A DNA stretch of 16,013 nucleotides from assembly GCA_045629045.1 (NCBI GenBank), contig JAZQQM010000012.1, forward strand, positions 1 through 16,013, given 5' to 3'. The notes beneath the pieces were generated by a model, which saw nothing but the letters and a program-made list of their open reading frames with translations, had not been told where the DNA came from and searched no databases. The position numbers and the translations under genes are program-made. This document shows positions 14,569 through 16,013 of this stretch, piece after piece (the stretch's first letter is position 1; each line of letters begins with the position of its first letter). The DNA comes from JAILLW01 sp045629045 (GTDB taxonomy: Bacteria > Bacillota > Clostridia > Lachnospirales > Lachnospiraceae).

Positions 14569-14593
14569 GGTTAGATGTGGAGGAGAATTGCTG

Positions 14594-15016
14594 ATGATTA
14601 TACGTCTTAAGTGCAATGAGAAACCTACAGATGAATCGCTTACAATAGAGAGAAAATTGGATTGGATTAATCCGGAAAGTGATGTTGTTTGGATGTCACA
14701 TGATGAAATTCAAAAGGATTCAATTCTTGTAACAGAAGATGCTGAGGTTCCGGAAGAAATAAAAGCTTTTATTCCTAAGTGGAGAGAGAAGGCGATCGAA
14801 GTAGACAATAGTAGAAAGAGTTTCTGCCCAATTAAGAGAGCCGGTTCCGAAGTGTATTATAAGGGCGGTAAGTATTACATAGATACAAAAATACTATACG
14901 GAATTGGCAATCAGTATACTATTGACTGGTTGTTTGAATCTATTAGCAGAGATATAGAAGAAGATATGTATTCCATAGGTGCAACATATGTTGAATACCA
15001 TGGAATGGTTGATTAA
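14594..15016 (+). CDS. Hypothetical protein, 140 aa
   Basis: Unrecognised. It encodes 140 aa, acidic, mixed alpha/beta: an N-terminal MIIRLKCNEKP strand, a DWINPESDVVWMSHDEIQ segment, a helix with IPKWREKA, then AGSEVYYKGGKYYIDTKILYGIGNQYTIDWLFESI. It is soluble by appearance. Upstream in-frame TTG 14588 is possible, but GGAGGAG (14579-14585) places ATG 14594 at 8 nt, which is best. It follows the decayed duplicate and precedes the nucleotidase gene by 19 bp with the RBS in between, so it is probably cotranscribed with it. Possible roles cannot be narrowed from sequence. Confidence 0.72.
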   Translation: MIIRLKCNEKPTDESLTIERKLDWINPESDVVWMSHDEIQKDSILVTEDAEVPEEIKAFIPKWREKAIEVDNSRKSFCPIKRAGSEVYYKGGKYYIDTKILYGIGNQYTIDWLFESISRDIEEDMYSIGATYVEYHGMVD

Positions 15017-15035
15017 TAAAAATATAGGAGCACAT

Positions 15036-15554
15036 ATGCAAATCAAAAAAATCTATTTTGATATGGATGGAGTTTTGGCTGATTTTAACCGCGGCATAAT
15101 TGAATTATGCGGAATGCAGCCTGTAGATCAATCTAATAATAAAAGTGATAATGATATCTGGGATGGTGTGAGGCGCGTCGAATATTTCTATGACAAGCTT
15201 GAACCTGTTGAAGGTGCAGTTGAAATGTTTAATACACTATATGAAAAATACGGTGATGCTTGTGAAATACTTAGTGCCATTCCCAAGCCCGGTCGAGGTA
15301 TCATAGGTGCGGGTGAAGACAAGATAAAATGGGTGCGCAGAATTCTTTCGGATGAAGTAAAAGTGAATATAGTTTATCGCGAAGAAAAGAAGAATTACTG
15401 TACCGGCCGCGACTGTATACTAATTGATGATTATGACAAAAATATCACAGATTGGAATAATGCAGGCGGAACTGGAATATTGTTTGACAAACCGGAAAAT
15501 GTTAGCTTGCTTGCAAGTAAGCTCGAAAAGCTCGAAAAGCTCGAAAAGCCTTGA
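15036..15554 (+). CDS. HAD-superfamily 5'(3')-deoxyribonucleotidase-like (NT5C family)
   Basis: Encodes 172 aa of the HAD phosphatase superfamily, closest by eye to the NT5C type 5'-deoxynucleotidases that dephosphorylate (d)NMPs. Motif I is YFDMDGVLADF with D9 as nucleophile and D11 as the acid/base. Motif II is the Ser in ILSAIPKP (S80). A Lys-rich IKWVRR at 97-102 follows as motif III region. Motif IV is CILIDDYDKNITDW with D131-D132 for Mg2+. WNNAGGTGILF then matches the family end. The start is ATG 15036 after ATAGGAG (15024-15030, 5 nt); the frame is open further upstream but lacks a better RBS. The C-terminus contains a triple KLE from 9-bp tandem DNA repeats, and its stop lies inside the terminator stem. 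Substrate assignment is inference; a nucleotide-pool role in the element or against phage is possible. Confidence 0.85.
   Translation: MQIKKIYFDMDGVLADFNRGIIELCGMQPVDQSNNKSDNDIWDGVRRVEYFYDKLEPVEGAVEMFNTLYEKYGDACEILSAIPKPGRGIIGAGEDKIKWVRRILSDEVKVNIVYREEKKNYCTGRDCILIDDYDKNITDWNNAGGTGILFDKPENVSLLASKLEKLEKLEKP
15522..15548 (+). repeat. Three tandem 9-bp repeats (CTCGAAAAG) in the nucleotidase C-terminus
   Basis: CTCGAAAAG occurs at 15522-15530, 15531-15539 and 15540-15548 without any substitution, each encoding Leu-Glu-Lys. The copy number could vary by slippage without breaking the frame. The repeat abuts the terminator stem. Confidence 0.8.
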
Positions 15555-15571
15555 TTTTTCAAGGCTTTTTT
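15544..15571 (+). terminator. Intrinsic terminator overlapping the nucleotidase stop
   Basis: AAAAGCCTTGA (15544-15554) pairs perfectly with TCAAGGCTTTT (15559-15569) around a TTTT loop, and the T run extends to 15571. The TGA stop (15552-15554) lies in the left arm. The right arm plus T tract favours plus-strand termination; the A-rich left arm makes it potentially bidirectional. Confidence 0.88.
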
Positions 15572-15601
15572 GTTGCCCTTTTTATGGTACACGTCGGATT
15601 C

Positions 15602-15653
15602 TAGAATTAAATCATATAGTAAATCATTTAGCATTAACAAGGAATTGTCCTTG
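15602..15653 (+). promoter_or_regulatory. Weak promoter-like boxes and an inverted repeat before the last gene
   Basis: After the terminator the next gene needs its own promoter. TAGAAT (15602-15607) and TATAGT (15615-15620) are each 5 of 6 to the -10 consensus, but neither has a good -35. Downstream, CAAGGA-ATTG-TCCTTG (15638-15653) is a perfect 6-bp inverted repeat with a 4-nt centre, positioned like an operator or a 5'-UTR hairpin about 30 bp before the start. Confidence 0.3.
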
Positions 15654-15683
15654 GATTCACATTGAGAAGGAGAAAGAAAAACT

Positions 15684-16013
15684 ATGGGTACATTAAACAG
15701 TGTTGAGGTTGGCGGAGTATATGTTACACGACATGGATATGAGCGAATGAAGGAAAGAATGGGTTGGAATAAGAACGCAGCCAGAAGGATGTCGCAGAAG
15801 GCATATGAAGAAGGTGTTGGTATTACGAATGTCAGCGGTTCGCTTCAGAAATTCATCGAATCAAAAGATGAGCATTATCCGGAAAATAACATCATAAAAA
15901 TTTATGGCAATACAGTTTATTGTTACGGAATAGCTCAGTTTGGTGAAGATATGGCGACATCTTTTCTTACATTGGTTACGGTATATCCTTTGCCAAAGAA
16001 ATATAATTCACAG
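15684..16013 (+). CDS. DUF4258-like protein, 3' end cut by the window
   Basis: The first 110 codons are present and the frame runs off the window edge with no stop. The ATG follows AGAAGGAG (about 15666-15673). The N-terminal part has a RHGYERMKERMGW motif with a helical segment (NKNAARRMSQKAYEEG), then beta strands IIKIYGNTVYCYG and LTLVTVYPLP. This His-x(3)-Arg-Met-x-x-Arg plus strand layout resembles the DUF4258/BrnT/RelE-like fold, small proteins associated with toxin-antitoxin type or RNA-binding roles. It is not close enough to assert activity, and the C-terminal end and any antitoxin neighbour lie outside the window. It is separated from the upstream genes by a terminator, so it starts another transcription unit. 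Confidence 0.55.
   Translation, partial: MGTLNSVEVGGVYVTRHGYERMKERMGWNKNAARRMSQKAYEEGVGITNVSGSLQKFIESKDEHYPENNIIKIYGNTVYCYGIAQFGEDMATSFLTLVTVYPLPKKYNSQ

Noticed and set aside
14551..15034. Shared ATAGGAGCACA at 14551 and 15024 as a gene-cassette signal
   Set aside because: The 11-bp match is mostly a common ribosome binding site; only the first copy sits in a longer homologous segment.
15424..15696. 90-codon plus-strand frame across the nucleotidase end and terminator
   Set aside because: It runs out of frame through the nucleotidase, the KLE repeats and a terminator, with no RBS. It is a shadow.

Overview
The window looks like part of an integrative and conjugative element (ICE) of the Tn1549 / Clostridioides difficile CTn type, in a low-to-moderate GC Firmicute, most likely a Lachnospiraceae-type anaerobe. 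The reasons are strong AGGAG-type ribosome binding sites throughout, heavy AGA and ATA codon use, and the gene order PcfB - VirD4/TraG - Maff2 - VirB6/TrbL - PrgI - VirB4 - membrane-anchored wall peptidase - DUF4315-like - DUF4366 - DUF5688 - SpoVG. All genes I can support lie on the plus strand. No relaxase, integrase/recombinase, att site or rRNA/tRNA gene is visible, so the element continues beyond at least one end.

Region 1 (1-619) holds a small PilZ-domain (c-di-GMP receptor type) gene and then a compact control region. That region contains five GTCYA words spaced exactly 11 bp apart, a perfect 10-bp tandem repeat, a possible promoter, and a hairpin with a T tract ahead of the first transfer gene. 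Region 2 (620-11947) is the transfer operon. PcfB and VirD4 form the coupling module, followed by a strong hairpin/T-tract element. Then come the mating-channel genes (Maff2, VirB6-like, PrgI, VirB4), an M23 peptidase to open the cell wall, a short coiled-coil protein, a surface-anchored DUF4366 protein with an Ig-like segment, DUF5688 and SpoVG. Spacing is tight, with several overlaps and one TTG start (VirB4). The module ends in a large branched hairpin with six Ts.

Region 3 (12043-16013) is accessory DNA, visibly richer in A+T. It carries an 84-aa orphan, a 58-aa Cys-rich protein, an 85-aa orphan, a roughly 290-bp degraded stretch with a 48-codon ORF, a 444-aa orphan, a decayed and internally deleted second copy of the Cys-rich gene, a 140-aa orphan, a HAD-family 5'(3')-deoxyribonucleotidase-like enzyme ending in a terminator, and a DUF4258-like protein running off the end. 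The duplicate flanking the 85-aa/444-aa block suggests that this cargo was built by segmental duplication.

The most interesting items are the helically phased GTCYA array with its leader hairpin at the head of the transfer operon, the adjacent PilZ gene, and the duplicated, decaying cargo segment around the 444-aa orphan.
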